DNA from: JBCBZH01 sp039815415
GTDB taxonomy: Bacteria; Bacteroidota; Rhodothermia; Rhodothermales; Rubricoccaceae
Length of the DNA: 26,575 bases
Reading direction: 5' to 3'
Assembly (NCBI GenBank): GCA_039815415.1
Contig: JBCBZH010000023.1
Span: 1 to 26,575 of the forward strand
Of the stretch, positions 1 through 8,337 are shown in pieces. The first letter of the stretch is position 1. Every line of letters starts with the position of its first letter. The notes under the pieces are model-generated. The model saw nothing but the letters and a program-made list of their open reading frames with translations. It did no database searches and was not told the DNA's origin. A program made the translations under genes and the position numbers.

Positions 1-459
1 ACCGCGAGGGCACAGGCCGAGTTGTCGAACAAATTATTCGCCCCACAGGCCTCTGCGAAGCGCTCGCTGGCAGACACCGTCATTGAGTCGCTGCCGGAGG
101 GGTATGAGCAGACCCTCGGCAAGCGCTTTAAGACCGGCGTAGACCTCAGCGGGGGCCAATGGCAGAAGGTGGCGCTCGGCCGCGCCTACATGCGAGACGC
201 CCAGGTGCTCATCCTCGACGAGCCGACGGCTGCACTGGACGCTCGCGCGGAGTACGAGGTCTTCGAGCGGTTCAAGGACCTGACAGAGAGCAAGACGGCG
301 GTCCTCATCTCACACCGTTTTTCGACTGTCCGCATGGCCGACCGCATTCTCGTACTGGACGGCGGCGAGGTGGAGGACATCGGGACGCACGAGGAGCTTC
401 TGGCACGCGGTGGGCGCTATGCGGAGCTGTTCGAGCTTCAGGCGCAAGGGTACCGATGA
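1..459 (+). CDS. ABC exporter, C-terminal part of nucleotide-binding domain (5' truncated)
   Basis: This is the 3' end of an ABC transporter gene whose start lies before the window; the frame is open from base 1. The visible 152 residues hold the second half of an ATP-binding domain: the signature LSGGQWQKVALGRA, Walker B LILDEPTAALD and the H-loop LISHRFSTVRMADRI, then the usual tail ending in GGRYAELFELQAQGYR. The H-loop style (SHRFSTVRMAD) and the tail are typical of exporters in which the ATPase is fused behind a six-helix membrane domain (MsbA/LmrA type), but that part is not visible. The gene converges on the efflux operon at 487-4838, with only 27 nt between stop codons and no obvious terminator. 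Substrate unknown. Confidence 0.9.
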   Translation, partial: TARAQAELSNKLFAPQASAKRSLADTVIESLPEGYEQTLGKRFKTGVDLSGGQWQKVALGRAYMRDAQVLILDEPTAALDARAEYEVFERFKDLTESKTAVLISHRFSTVRMADRILVLDGGEVEDIGTHEELLARGGRYAELFELQAQGYR

Positions 460-486
460 CCGCCACGAAGCAGGATCACCAGCTCG

Positions 487-1743
487 TCACGATTCTCCCG
501 AGGCGGACTGCACAGCCACACCGTCCTGGATCTGATCGGATGGAAACAGGATGACGTCCTCGCCGGGCTCCAGCCCGCCGAGAACCTCTGCGTCGATTGA
601 GGTCCGGCGTCCGAGCCGCACAGCACGAGCCTGGGCGGTTCCTCCCTCTACCACAAACACCGTCCAGACACCTCTTTCTTGGAAGAGGGCGCTCATCGGC
701 ACCGTCAGCACCTCACCCTGGCTCCACGTCACGATGCGGGCCTCGACGCGGTAGCCCGCCCCGAGCGAGAGCGGAGCCTCGTCCAGATCCACGATCACGT
801 TGACGCGCTGCTCCTCCACGCCCAGCGCCGAGATCTCCGTGAACGCTGCGGGCTCCACCCGCTGCACTGTCCCCCGCAGGGCCCCGTCTCCACCCCATTC
901 GTCGACGTAGACTCGCGCGCCGGGCCGGATCTGAACGGCGTCCTCCGTGAGCACATCCACCACCACTTCAATCCGCTCGGCATCTCCAATCTCCAGCAGC
1001 GGCGTCCCGGCCATCACCACGCGATCGCTCTCCTCGAACAGCCGGAGCACGCGACCGATCGCTGGAGCGTATACCGGGACCACGGCACCGCCCGACGCTT
1101 GCCGCTGCGCGCCCACAACGGCTGCCTGCCCTGCGGCCACACTCGCCTGCAACGCCGCTACGCTCGCTTCTGCGGACCGCAGTGCAGCATCTGCCGCCCG
1201 TACCTCCTCCTGAGCCGTCTGGGCTGCCAGCTCGGCCTGCTCGCCCTCGCGCGTGCTCAGCACGCTGTCCTCCACGAGCCGCCGCGTCCGCTCTGCTTCC
1301 CGCTCGAGCTGGCGAGCCTGCACCCGCGCCAGCTCGAGGCGGGCCGCTGCGGCCTCGCGCTGCGCGTCGGCGGAGCGCCGCTGGGCCTCGGCCTGGCCCC
1401 GCTGCGCCTCGGCAGCGGCCACCTGCGCCTCAGCCACGCCCGACTGACGGGGCGTGTCGGGCATCGGGTAGATCCGCGCGACGAGGCGCCCGGCGATCAC
1501 GGCATCGCCGACCTCGAACGGAATCCGCTCCAGTCGCCCTGGGACGGGGGCCGCCACCACGTACCGGTCCAGGAGACGCGTCCGCCCCTCGGCGGAAACC
1601 GTCACCTCCAGACTGTCGCGGTCGATCCGAGCCGTCTCCACCGCCAGCCCGGCGTCGGACGACGAGAGGGACCAGCCGATGACGGCGACGGCAGCCAGGG
1701 CCGCAACGATGAGAATCCAGCGGTTGCGGGTGGTCATAGTCAT
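487..1743 (-). CDS. Periplasmic adaptor subunit (HlyD/MacA-like) of ABC efflux system
   Basis: A 418-residue membrane-fusion protein that should link the inner-membrane ABC transporter to the periplasm or an outer-membrane channel. It has an uncleaved N-terminal membrane anchor (about residues 9-25, WILIVAALAAVAVIGW), a lipoyl-type half motif (VVAAPVPGRLERIPFEVGD), a long Ala/Glu/Arg/Gln-rich coiled-coil hairpin (about 100-210), the second lipoyl half (VYAPAIGRVLRLFEESD) and beta-barrel/membrane-proximal domains. I start it at the ATG at 1743, which overlaps the permease stop codon in an ATGA, so the two are translationally coupled; a second ATG lies two codons on. Third gene of the operon ATPase-permease-adaptor. 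Substrate cannot be read from the sequence; the linked MarR regulator suggests toxic compounds (inference). Confidence 0.9.
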   Translation of the reverse strand: MTMTTRNRWILIVAALAAVAVIGWSLSSSDAGLAVETARIDRDSLEVTVSAEGRTRLLDRYVVAAPVPGRLERIPFEVGDAVIAGRLVARIYPMPDTPRQSGVAEAQVAAAEAQRGQAEAQRRSADAQREAAAARLELARVQARQLEREAERTRRLVEDSVLSTREGEQAELAAQTAQEEVRAADAALRSAEASVAALQASVAAGQAAVVGAQRQASGGAVVPVYAPAIGRVLRLFEESDRVVMAGTPLLEIGDAERIEVVVDVLTEDAVQIRPGARVYVDEWGGDGALRGTVQRVEPAAFTEISALGVEEQRVNVIVDLDEAPLSLGAGYRVEARIVTWSQGEVLTVPMSALFQERGVWTVFVVEGGTAQARAVRLGRRTSIDAEVLGGLEPGEDVILFPSDQIQDGVAVQSASGES

Positions 1744-4103
1744 TCTCGGGTCTTGAGCACATCGATGAGGTTCATCCGGTCGAGGCGGCGTCGGACAATG
1801 AGGCCGCTGACGAGGGCCGCGACGAGGGTGACGCCGGTGGCCCACGCGAACGTGGACGGGCTGATGATGAGGGGAATCCGGTAGGCCTCGGTCTGGAGCC
1901 CGGCTGACACGCCCGCCGCCAGCAGGTACCCCAGCCCCCAGCCGAGCGGGATGCCAAGGAGCGTGGTAAGCCCTTGCTCGCCGAGGAGAAGCACGGCCAC
2001 CTCCCGGCGGGAGAAGCCCAGCACGCGAAGGCTTGCCAGCTCGCGCCCCCGCTCCGAGAGCGACACCCGCGCCCCGTTGTAGATGACCGCGACCGAGATG
2101 ACGCTCGAGAACCCCAGGATGAAGAACACCCCGATCAGTAGCCCCTCCTCGAGCTGCGTCTCGAACGACTCGAGCATCTGGGCGGGCGAAGCGACGCTCG
2201 CCACCACTGGCAGCTCCTTCAGCTCGGCGTTGAGCGCATCCCGAGCCTCTGGCTCTACTGCGAGGTAGGCGCCGCTGATGGACCGCGCGCCGTGAGCGAG
2301 CTGGTGAAGGGCGCCCAAGTCCATGTAGGCCGCCACACCGATGAAGTCTTCTACGACACCAGCTACGGGAACCGGCGTGGTCCGACGGCTGCCCTCAAGC
2401 ACCTCCACCGTGACGGGGTCACCCACCGCCAGCTCGAGCTGGTCGGCCAGAAAGGCGCTCATCAGGAGGCCCTCTGGAGGCACTGGGCGCGTCCCGCCGC
2501 CCGTGGTCACGATCTGTCGAAGGCGAGCCCCCGGCTCGGTCCCGATGATGGCCGTCTCCCGCTCGCGGTGGCCCGCCCGGAGACGAACGGGCACGGCCCG
2601 GTACGGCTCCACGAGCGTCACGCCGCTCAACGTGGCGAGGTCGTGGCGCACAGACGATGACACGGGCCGGTTGAACGTCAGCGCGAGGTCTTCGCGCTGG
2701 GCCACGCGGAACTGGAGGTCCATCATGTACGCCACGCCATCGAACATGAACAGTCCGATCACCAGAATGGCGACCGAGAACGCCACGCCGATGGACGAAA
2801 ACAGGCTTCGAGCTGGCGTCCGCTCCACGTTTCGGAGGATCATGCGGCCCGCGGCTGGGAGCAGCCGCCCCAGACCAACTCGCTCAAAGATCCCCGCCTT
2901 GAAGCTCGCCGGGGGCTCCGGGCGCATCGCCTCGGCCGGAGGTAGCCCTACCGCTCGTCGAACAGCGCCCATCGCCCCGACCCCTGCCGCCAGCGCGCTG
3001 ATCCCCACGGCGATCGCCACGAGGCCCCACCGCAGCTCGTACCGGAGCGTCGGGAAGTCGAAGAACTCACCGTAGAGCTGCGTCATGGCACGTCCCGTCC
3101 AGATCCCCAGTGCAATCCCCGCAAGCGTACCTGCCATCACGGCCACCAGCGCGAATGTCAGGTAGTGCCACCCGACCTCTGCATTGCGATACCCGAAGGC
3201 CTTGAGCACCGCGATCTCGGTCCGCTGGATGGCAATCATGCGCCCCAGCACGATGTTGAGCAGAAACGCGGCCACGAGCAGAAACACCGCCGGGATGACG
3301 GTTCCCTGCGTTCGGTTCTGCTCCAACTCTTGCTGGAGGATCGCGTGCGAGGGCTGGTCCTCCCGGGTATAGGCTCCCAGTCCGCCATAGGGCTCAAGCA
3401 GTCGGTCCAGATCGGCCAGGACCTGATCGGCGTTGGCGCCGCGCGAGAGCGTCAGCACTACGTTGTTGAAGGCCCCCTCCATGTCCGTGGCTGGGCCGAG
3501 CGCCTCCCGGCTCATCCACACGATGCCGTAGCGCTCGTCATCCGGGTAGAGCGCGCCCGGCGGCACCGCATAGGTGTGCTCCGGCGAGATGGCGGTCCCG
3601 ACGATCTCGAGATCCCGATAGCGCCCATTGATGACGGCCTGGAGCGTGTCGCCCGGAATGAAATCATTCGCCAGCGCGAAGTTCTCGCTCACGATCACCT
3701 CGTTGCGCCGCCCCGGCGCCACGTACCGCCCCGTCTTGAGGGTCAGGTCGGCCAGCGGAGGGCGGTTCGCTTCTGGAACGGACACGAACTGACCCGACGC
3801 AGGGGCCTCCACGCTGGGTACGTCGAGCGTAGCCGAGAACGCCACCCGTGTCCCGACCCGTGCAACACCTGGGATCTCCTCAATCCGTCGGCGCAGCGAC
3901 TCGGGCGCCCGTTCCAGACTCGCCCAGATGTCGGGGAAGCGGGCATCCCGGTAGTACACCTCTTGGGAGGCCACGAGCGACTCGTAGGTCCCGCGCATTG
4001 TCAGGACGGTCATGATGCCCACGGCCACCACGGCCCCAATCGACAGCATCTGGCCCCGCTGTTTCCAGACCTCGCGCAGCAGCTTGAAATCGATCGCACG
4101 CAT
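1740..4103 (-). CDS. ABC transporter permease, FtsX/MacB type with two FtsX domains
   Basis: A 787-residue inner-membrane permease. An N-terminal helix (about residues 20-40) is followed by a MacB-like periplasmic domain (about 45-260). A first FtsX block of three helices (about 265-385) contains the coupling segment IQRTEIAVLKAFGYRNAEV. A further helix (about 440-460) precedes a second periplasmic domain and a second FtsX block (about 655-780) with SERGRELASLRVLGFSRREV. The repeated E-x-A-x-L-K/R-x-x-G-F/Y element in each half is the diagnostic sign of this family. The start is 3 nt after the ATPase stop and the stop overlaps the adaptor start, so the three genes form one unit. The two-block layout resembles LolCE/YbbP-like permeases more than the single-block MacB. 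Transport direction (export) is inferred from the adaptor partner. Confidence 0.92.
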   Translation of the reverse strand: MRAIDFKLLREVWKQRGQMLSIGAVVAVGIMTVLTMRGTYESLVASQEVYYRDARFPDIWASLERAPESLRRRIEEIPGVARVGTRVAFSATLDVPSVEAPASGQFVSVPEANRPPLADLTLKTGRYVAPGRRNEVIVSENFALANDFIPGDTLQAVINGRYRDLEIVGTAISPEHTYAVPPGALYPDDERYGIVWMSREALGPATDMEGAFNNVVLTLSRGANADQVLADLDRLLEPYGGLGAYTREDQPSHAILQQELEQNRTQGTVIPAVFLLVAAFLLNIVLGRMIAIQRTEIAVLKAFGYRNAEVGWHYLTFALVAVMAGTLAGIALGIWTGRAMTQLYGEFFDFPTLRYELRWGLVAIAVGISALAAGVGAMGAVRRAVGLPPAEAMRPEPPASFKAGIFERVGLGRLLPAAGRMILRNVERTPARSLFSSIGVAFSVAILVIGLFMFDGVAYMMDLQFRVAQREDLALTFNRPVSSSVRHDLATLSGVTLVEPYRAVPVRLRAGHRERETAIIGTEPGARLRQIVTTGGGTRPVPPEGLLMSAFLADQLELAVGDPVTVEVLEGSRRTTPVPVAGVVEDFIGVAAYMDLGALHQLAHGARSISGAYLAVEPEARDALNAELKELPVVASVASPAQMLESFETQLEEGLLIGVFFILGFSSVISVAVIYNGARVSLSERGRELASLRVLGFSRREVAVLLLGEQGLTTLLGIPLGWGLGYLLAAGVSAGLQTEAYRIPLIISPSTFAWATGVTLVAALVSGLIVRRRLDRMNLIDVLKTRE

Positions 4104-4106
4104 GGC

Positions 4107-4838
<732 letters not shown>

Positions 4839-4943
4839 CCGCCCCACCTCCACGGAGGGTCTCCCGTGAGCCGCAACGGAGCCGCATAGGCAGACATGGC
4901 GAGGCAGAACGACGATCTGAACAGCGCTACTCCATCGACCCCC

Positions 4944-4969
4944 GAAAGTTTCGATATACGAAACATTTC
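4944..4969. promoter_or_regulatory. Candidate MarR operator, palindrome between efflux operon and marR
   Basis: TTTCG (4949-4953) and CGAAA (4959-4963) form an inverted repeat around ATATA. The symmetry continues outward: GAAAG on the left answers C-ATTTC on the right with a one-base insertion, so the arms reach about 10 nt. It lies between the divergent efflux operon and the MarR gene, immediately upstream of the putative -35 of the regulator. Size and AT-rich centre fit operators of MarR dimers (family knowledge). Binding is inferred from position and symmetry. Confidence 0.6.
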
Positions 4970-4972
4970 AAC

Positions 4973-5002
4973 TTGGAACCACTTTTGCCTTCGCCCTATT
5001 CT
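4973..5002 (+). promoter_or_regulatory. Possible promoter of the MarR gene
   Basis: TTGGAA (4973-4978), an 18-nt spacer and TATTCT (4997-5002) each match four of six sigma-70-type consensus positions. The predicted transcript start is near 5009, giving a leader of about 17 nt before the TTG start at 5026. The palindrome at 4944-4969 abuts the -35 element, as expected for autorepression. Weak matches, so tentative. Confidence 0.35.
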
Positions 5003-5025
5003 AGACGCGGACCCTCCTCTCTGCC

Positions 5026-5490
5026 TTGACCCCGTCCGAACGCCTCGACGCTTTCACCGGCGCCCTCGGGCTGCTCAAGAACCACAATGCTCAGCTGACG
5101 GGTGAGCTGACGGCGCACTATGACGGCCTTTCGTTTCAGGACATCGGAGCCGTCATCGTTCTGAATGCCCAGGGCCCCAGCCGCATGGGCAACCTCGCCA
5201 CCGCACTCGGGCTGGCGCCTGCAACCACGACGACCCTCGTGGACCGTCTCGAGTCCAGTGGCTACGCCCAGCGCCGCCGCAGCGATACCGACCGCCGCGT
5301 GTGGCTCGTCGAGCTGACATCCGAAGGACGCACAGCCGTCAAGACCCTCGATGGCCTCTACCGCCGTGCCGCCGAGGAGATGCTGGCTCCTCTCACGGAT
5401 GCAGAGCAAGAAACCTTCGTGCGGCTGTTTGTGAAGGTGGCCCATGCCCTCAACGAGGCTGACAAGCAACGCCAGCTCGATTCGGACTAA
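5026..5490 (+). CDS. MarR family transcriptional regulator
   Basis: A 154-residue winged-helix regulator. The recognition region reads SRMGNLATALGLAPATTTTLVDRLESSGYAQRR, followed by the wing SDTDRRVWLVELTSEGRTAV, which contains the family's characteristic D-x-R-R; helices at both ends would form the dimer interface. The start is a TTG at 5026; no in-frame ATG gives a better N-terminus and no Shine-Dalgarno is visible. It is divergent from the ABC efflux operon with a palindromic operator candidate between them, so the simplest reading is that it represses both itself and the transporter and is released by a ligand (inference). A copy of the dispersed 10-mer CGCCAGCTCG lies near its 3' end (5470-5479), encoding part of QRQLDSD. 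Confidence 0.92.
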   Translation: MTPSERLDAFTGALGLLKNHNAQLTGELTAHYDGLSFQDIGAVIVLNAQGPSRMGNLATALGLAPATTTTLVDRLESSGYAQRRRSDTDRRVWLVELTSEGRTAVKTLDGLYRRAAEEMLAPLTDAEQETFVRLFVKVAHALNEADKQRQLDSD

Positions 5491-5513
5491 GAGGCCCTGA
5501 CGACGCTCCAGGC

Positions 5514-5585
5514 TGTCATCGCGAGGGACGTGGCTCGCCCCCAAGGCTTCAGGGACCAGATTGCCACGCTCCGCTCGCAAGGACA
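5514..5585. repeat. Dispersed palindromic repeat, TGTCATCGCGAG...CTCGCAAGGACA type
   Basis: The gap between the marR and argH stop codons holds an imperfect inverted repeat: TGTCATCGCGAG at the left end and CTCGCAAGGACA at the right (reverse complement TGTCCTTGCGAG). The internal part contains GGGACGTGGC and CCAGATTGCCACG. Elements of this form, translating on the minus strand to SLRAERGNL, are a recognisable class of dispersed intergenic repeats in many bacterial genomes. It sits between convergent genes, where a folded RNA could protect or end transcripts. No T-run terminator follows. Confidence 0.65.
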
Positions 5586-5602
5586 AATAGGTGTAGGCGG
5601 TG

Positions 5603-6937
5603 TTACTCCAACCTCTGCCGAGCCGCCTCAACGCGCTGGCGGAGGGCATCCGCATCCACGCGGCCTGGCGTTCCGGGCGTGGCGTAGGTCGCCAGCGCGC
5701 TGGCGTCATCGGGGACCGCCAGTTCGTCCAGGTGCGTGCCCACGTCACGGTAGGCCTCACGGAAGGGCGTTCCGTTGTCTACGCGCTGCAGGGCTTCCGC
5801 AGTGGCGAACAGATCGGGCGAGAGCGCCGCACGCATGGCCTCGGGCTTCCACGCCACGCGGGGGAGCACCGACGCCACCGCGGTCATCAGGTCGCGGGTG
5901 GCGAGAACGGCGCGCATGAGGGCCTCCTTCGTGAGCTGGAGGTCGCGGTGGTAGCCGCCGGGGAGGTTGGCAGGCAACGTGAGGAGCAGATGCAGCTCGG
6001 CGGTGAGGCGGTGGACGGTGGCCCGCGCCAGCTCGAGGACGTCCGGGTTGCGCTTCTGCGGCATGATGGATGAGCCCGTGGTGTACTCCGTCGGGAGTGC
6101 GACGAACCCGAACTCCGAGCTGGCGAACAGGACGAGATCCGAGGCCAGGCGGTTGGCGGTGAGCCCGAGTTGGACGAGGGCGTGGACGACGGCCGCCTCC
6201 ATCTTGCCCCGTGAGAGCTGCACGGCGGTGACGTTCTCCTGCACGTCCCGGAAGCCGAGGCGCTCGGCCACGGCGCGGCGCGGCAGATCCAGCACAGGCA
6301 CGCCGTAGCCCGCCGCGCTGCCCCACGGCGACACGTTCGCCCGGTCGCGCGCCTCCGCCAGCCCGACGAGGTCGTCGGCCAGAAGCTCCGCATAGCCCGC
6401 GGCCCAGAGGCCTGCCGTGGTGGGCATGGCGCGCTGGAGGTGCGTGGTGCCCGGCATCAGCAGATCATCGTGCTTGCGCGCGTGGTCCACCAGAGCCTCG
6501 GTGGCATCGGCGGCCGTCTGGCCGATGGTCGCCAGCGCGTCGCGAAGCCAGAGCCGAAGGGCAACGAGCACCTGATCGTTGCGGCTCCGCCCAGCGTGGA
6601 TCTTCCTCCCCGCGTCGCCTAGCCGCGCTGTCAGCTCGCGCTCAATGACCGTGTGCATGTCCTCGTCCTCGGGTCGCACCACCAGTTCGCCCGCGACCCA
6701 CTCGTCGCGCAGCCCATCGAGCTGGTGATCGATCTCCTCGACTTCGGCCTCGGTCAGCACGCCAATCTGGCCGAGGCCCCATGCGTGTCCGCGCGTGCCC
6801 ATCAGGTCGTAGGGCAGCAGGATGGTATCCCAGCGCCAGTCCTCGCCCACGGTGAAGCGGGTTACCCAGTCGGCGGCAGCGGTGCCTTTGTGCCAGATGG
6901 GTGTGGTTGGAGATTGGGGATCGGGGATTGGGGACAT
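5603..6937 (-). CDS. argH: Argininosuccinate lyase
   Basis: A 444-residue cytoplasmic lyase that splits argininosuccinate into arginine and fumarate, the last step of arginine synthesis. It shows GRSRNDQV (about residues 116-123), TTHLQRAMP (about 164-172) and the fumarase-superfamily signature GSSIMPQKRNPD (288-299) carrying the catalytic serine. The conserved fold begins near IWHKGTAAADW (residue 14), where Bacteroidota ArgH proteins begin. The first 12 residues (SPIPDPQSPTTP) are encoded by a 7-bp tandem repeat directly after the ATG at 6937, so the N-terminus looks like repeat captured as coding sequence. It is the last gene of the arg operon, separated from argE by 72 nt; no terminator is seen beyond its stop. 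Confidence 0.96.
   Translation of the reverse strand: MSPIPDPQSPTTPIWHKGTAAADWVTRFTVGEDWRWDTILLPYDLMGTRGHAWGLGQIGVLTEAEVEEIDHQLDGLRDEWVAGELVVRPEDEDMHTVIERELTARLGDAGRKIHAGRSRNDQVLVALRLWLRDALATIGQTAADATEALVDHARKHDDLLMPGTTHLQRAMPTTAGLWAAGYAELLADDLVGLAEARDRANVSPWGSAAGYGVPVLDLPRRAVAERLGFRDVQENVTAVQLSRGKMEAAVVHALVQLGLTANRLASDLVLFASSEFGFVALPTEYTTGSSIMPQKRNPDVLELARATVHRLTAELHLLLTLPANLPGGYHRDLQLTKEALMRAVLATRDLMTAVASVLPRVAWKPEAMRAALSPDLFATAEALQRVDNGTPFREAYRDVGTHLDELAVPDDASALATYATPGTPGRVDADALRQRVEAARQRLE
6914..6934. repeat. Heptad tandem repeat (TTGGGGA-type) at argH start
   Basis: Three 7-bp units, TTGGGGA, TCGGGGA and TTGGGGA, run directly up to the argH start codon (6935-6937) and are translated as part of its N-terminus. 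The unit resembles the short tandemly repeated heptamers known from cyanobacterial genomes (general knowledge). A second period-7 tract of different sequence (CCCCCTT) lies at 20375-20407. Confidence 0.75.
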
Positions 6938-6973
6938 GGTTAAACGTTGGCAATCGGTTGGGGCACCATGCAG

Positions 6974-6986
6974 GGTGTCCGTACGA
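6974..6986. repeat. Shared intergenic 13-mer GGTGTCCGTACGA (copy 1)
   Basis: This 13-mer lies in the argE-argH gap and recurs exactly at 11475-11487 in the argC-argD gap. Both copies are followed by a related GTGTG tail. The core CGTACG is self-complementary. It looks like a small dispersed intergenic repeat; a regulatory role is not shown. Confidence 0.5.
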
Positions 6987-7009
6987 GAACGCGTGTGAAA
7001 AGCGGTGCG

Positions 7010-8107
7010 TCAGCTCGCGTCGAAGTAGCGCCGGGCGATCTCGGCATAGACGTCCACAGCCGTGTCGAGCTGGCGGAGGGAGACGTGCTCGTTGGGGGTG
7101 TGCGACAGCTCGCTGCGGCCCGGCCCGATCTTGACGGCGGGCACGTCGGCGAGGAACACCCAGTCGGAGGCCGTCGGGCTGCCGAAGGGCTCAGCGTCGA
7201 GGCCGAGGCTCGCCAGCGCGTCGGTGGTGGCGCGGGCCACGCGGGCATCGGGGGCGGTGCTGCAGGGCACGAGGCGATCCGAGTAGACCGCGACCTCGCT
7301 CTCGAGCTGGTCGGCGACGTAGGCCGTCAGCTCGGCATGGGTGGCCGCGGGTGTCGAGCGGATGTCGAGCGTGAATGTGCAACGGTCCGGGACGACGTTC
7401 CTGGCGGTCCCGCCCTCAATGATCGTGGCCGTGGCGGTGGGCCGACCAAGAAGAGGGTCGTTGTGCGGAAAGGTGAGCGCGTCGATTGCAATGAGGTCAC
7501 GAGCGGCACGCGTCAGCGCGTTGTTGCCAAGGTGGGCGCGAGCAGCATGAGCCGTCGTGCCGTGAGCCGTAGCGGTCAGGATGAGCAGGCCCTTCTGGGC
7601 GAGGCACGGCTTCAGCTCGGTCGGCTCGCCCACAAGCGCCGCCGACACCTCCGGCAAAGCCTGGCCAAACAGCTCTGCCCGGCACTGCTCCATGCCATTG
7701 TCCTTGCCTCCAGCCTCCTCGCACACCGTCAGCGCGACGACCACGCGCCCTCGAGCTGGCGGGCGCCATCCTGAATTCGCCAGCTCGAGGAGCGCCATCA
7801 GCATGGCCGCACCACTCGCTTTGGCATCCACGGTGCCGCGCCCGTAGACGTTGCCATCTATGACGGTCGGCTCGAACGGCGGATACGGGTGCTCTGTGCT
7901 CGGCGGCACCACGTCGAGGTGCGAACAGAGCAGGAATAGGTCGTCGCCGTCACCTAGACTCGCCCAGACGTTGTCGTCCAGGCGCCCCACCTCGATCCCG
8001 TCCACGTCCCGCATCGTGCTCTCCACGAAATCGGCGATGTCGGCCTCCTCATGGCTGAGCGAGGGGAAGCGAACGAGGTCGGCGTGCAGATCGCGAACGG
8101 TCATCAT
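7010..8107 (-). CDS. argE: M20 family deacylase: N-acetylornithine/N-acylcitrulline deacetylase
   Basis: A 365-residue metal-dependent hydrolase of the M20/ArgE-DapE family. Metal and catalytic motifs are visible: SHLDVVPP (H63, D65), GRGTVDAKASGA (D94 as bridging ligand), CEEAGG (E130 catalytic, E131 ligand) and, near the C-terminus, LSHTPNEHVSL. A small lid domain begins around KGLLILTATAHGTTAHAARAHLG. Because the operon's transcarbamylase is of the acylornithine type, the natural substrate should be N-acetyl- or N-succinyl-citrulline, not acetylornithine (inference from the pathway). The start overlaps the stop of the 77-aa orf in an ATGATGA; either ATG (8107 or 8104) could be used. Two inverted copies of CGCCAGCTCG lie inside it at 7752-7787. 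Confidence 0.93.
   Translation of the reverse strand: MMTVRDLHADLVRFPSLSHEEADIADFVESTMRDVDGIEVGRLDDNVWASLGDGDDLFLLCSHLDVVPPSTEHPYPPFEPTVIDGNVYGRGTVDAKASGAAMLMALLELANSGWRPPARGRVVVALTVCEEAGGKDNGMEQCRAELFGQALPEVSAALVGEPTELKPCLAQKGLLILTATAHGTTAHAARAHLGNNALTRAARDLIAIDALTFPHNDPLLGRPTATATIIEGGTARNVVPDRCTFTLDIRSTPAATHAELTAYVADQLESEVAVYSDRLVPCSTAPDARVARATTDALASLGLDAEPFGSPTASDWVFLADVPAVKIGPGRSELSHTPNEHVSLRQLDTAVDVYAEIARRYFDAS
7752..7787. repeat. Inverted pair of the dispersed 10-mer CGAGCTGGCG / CGCCAGCTCG
   Basis: CGAGCTGGCG (7752-7761) and CGCCAGCTCG (7778-7787) face each other 16 nt apart inside argE and could form a 10-bp stem. They are two of about 42 exact copies of this 10-mer in the window; the full position list is in the findings. 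Confidence 0.8.
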
Positions 8108-8337
8108 CCAGGCAGGTCAAGGTCCGGGTTGAATCCGCCGAGGCCGAGGTCGGCGGGGCTAAGGCCGTGCTCTCGCCCCTCGTGCAACAACAGGCCGATC
8201 ACCTCCAGAAAAGCGAACGCCCGCGCCTTCTCGGCCTCGGTGGGCGTGTCGCCACGAGCCGCTTCCAGCGCGGTGCGCGCGCGCTGGCGGATCTGGTCGC
8301 CGACGATGTAGAGGCAACGGGTGGCAGCGTCATTCAT
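8104..8337 (-). CDS. 77-aa hypothetical protein in the arg operon
   Basis: A small ORF wedged between argB and argE. Its ATG overlaps the argB stop (ATGA, 8334-8337) and its stop overlaps the argE start, so it is placed exactly as a translationally coupled operon gene. The product is soluble, acidic at the C-terminus (ADLGLGGFNPDLDLPG) and appears mainly helical in its first 60 residues (DQIRQRARTALEAARGDTPTEAEKA in part, then AFAFLEVIGLLLHEGREHG). No signal peptide, membrane segment or known motif is recognised. It may be a small partner or regulator of the neighbouring enzymes, but no function can be assigned. The double stop/start overlap makes a chance ORF unlikely. Confidence 0.75.
   Translation of the reverse strand: MNDAATRCLYIVGDQIRQRARTALEAARGDTPTEAEKARAFAFLEVIGLLLHEGREHGLSPADLGLGGFNPDLDLPG

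Noticed and set aside
679..1884. 401-codon plus-strand ORF opposite the adaptor gene
   Set aside because: Antisense to a protein with clear HlyD features; composition is typical of a shadow frame.
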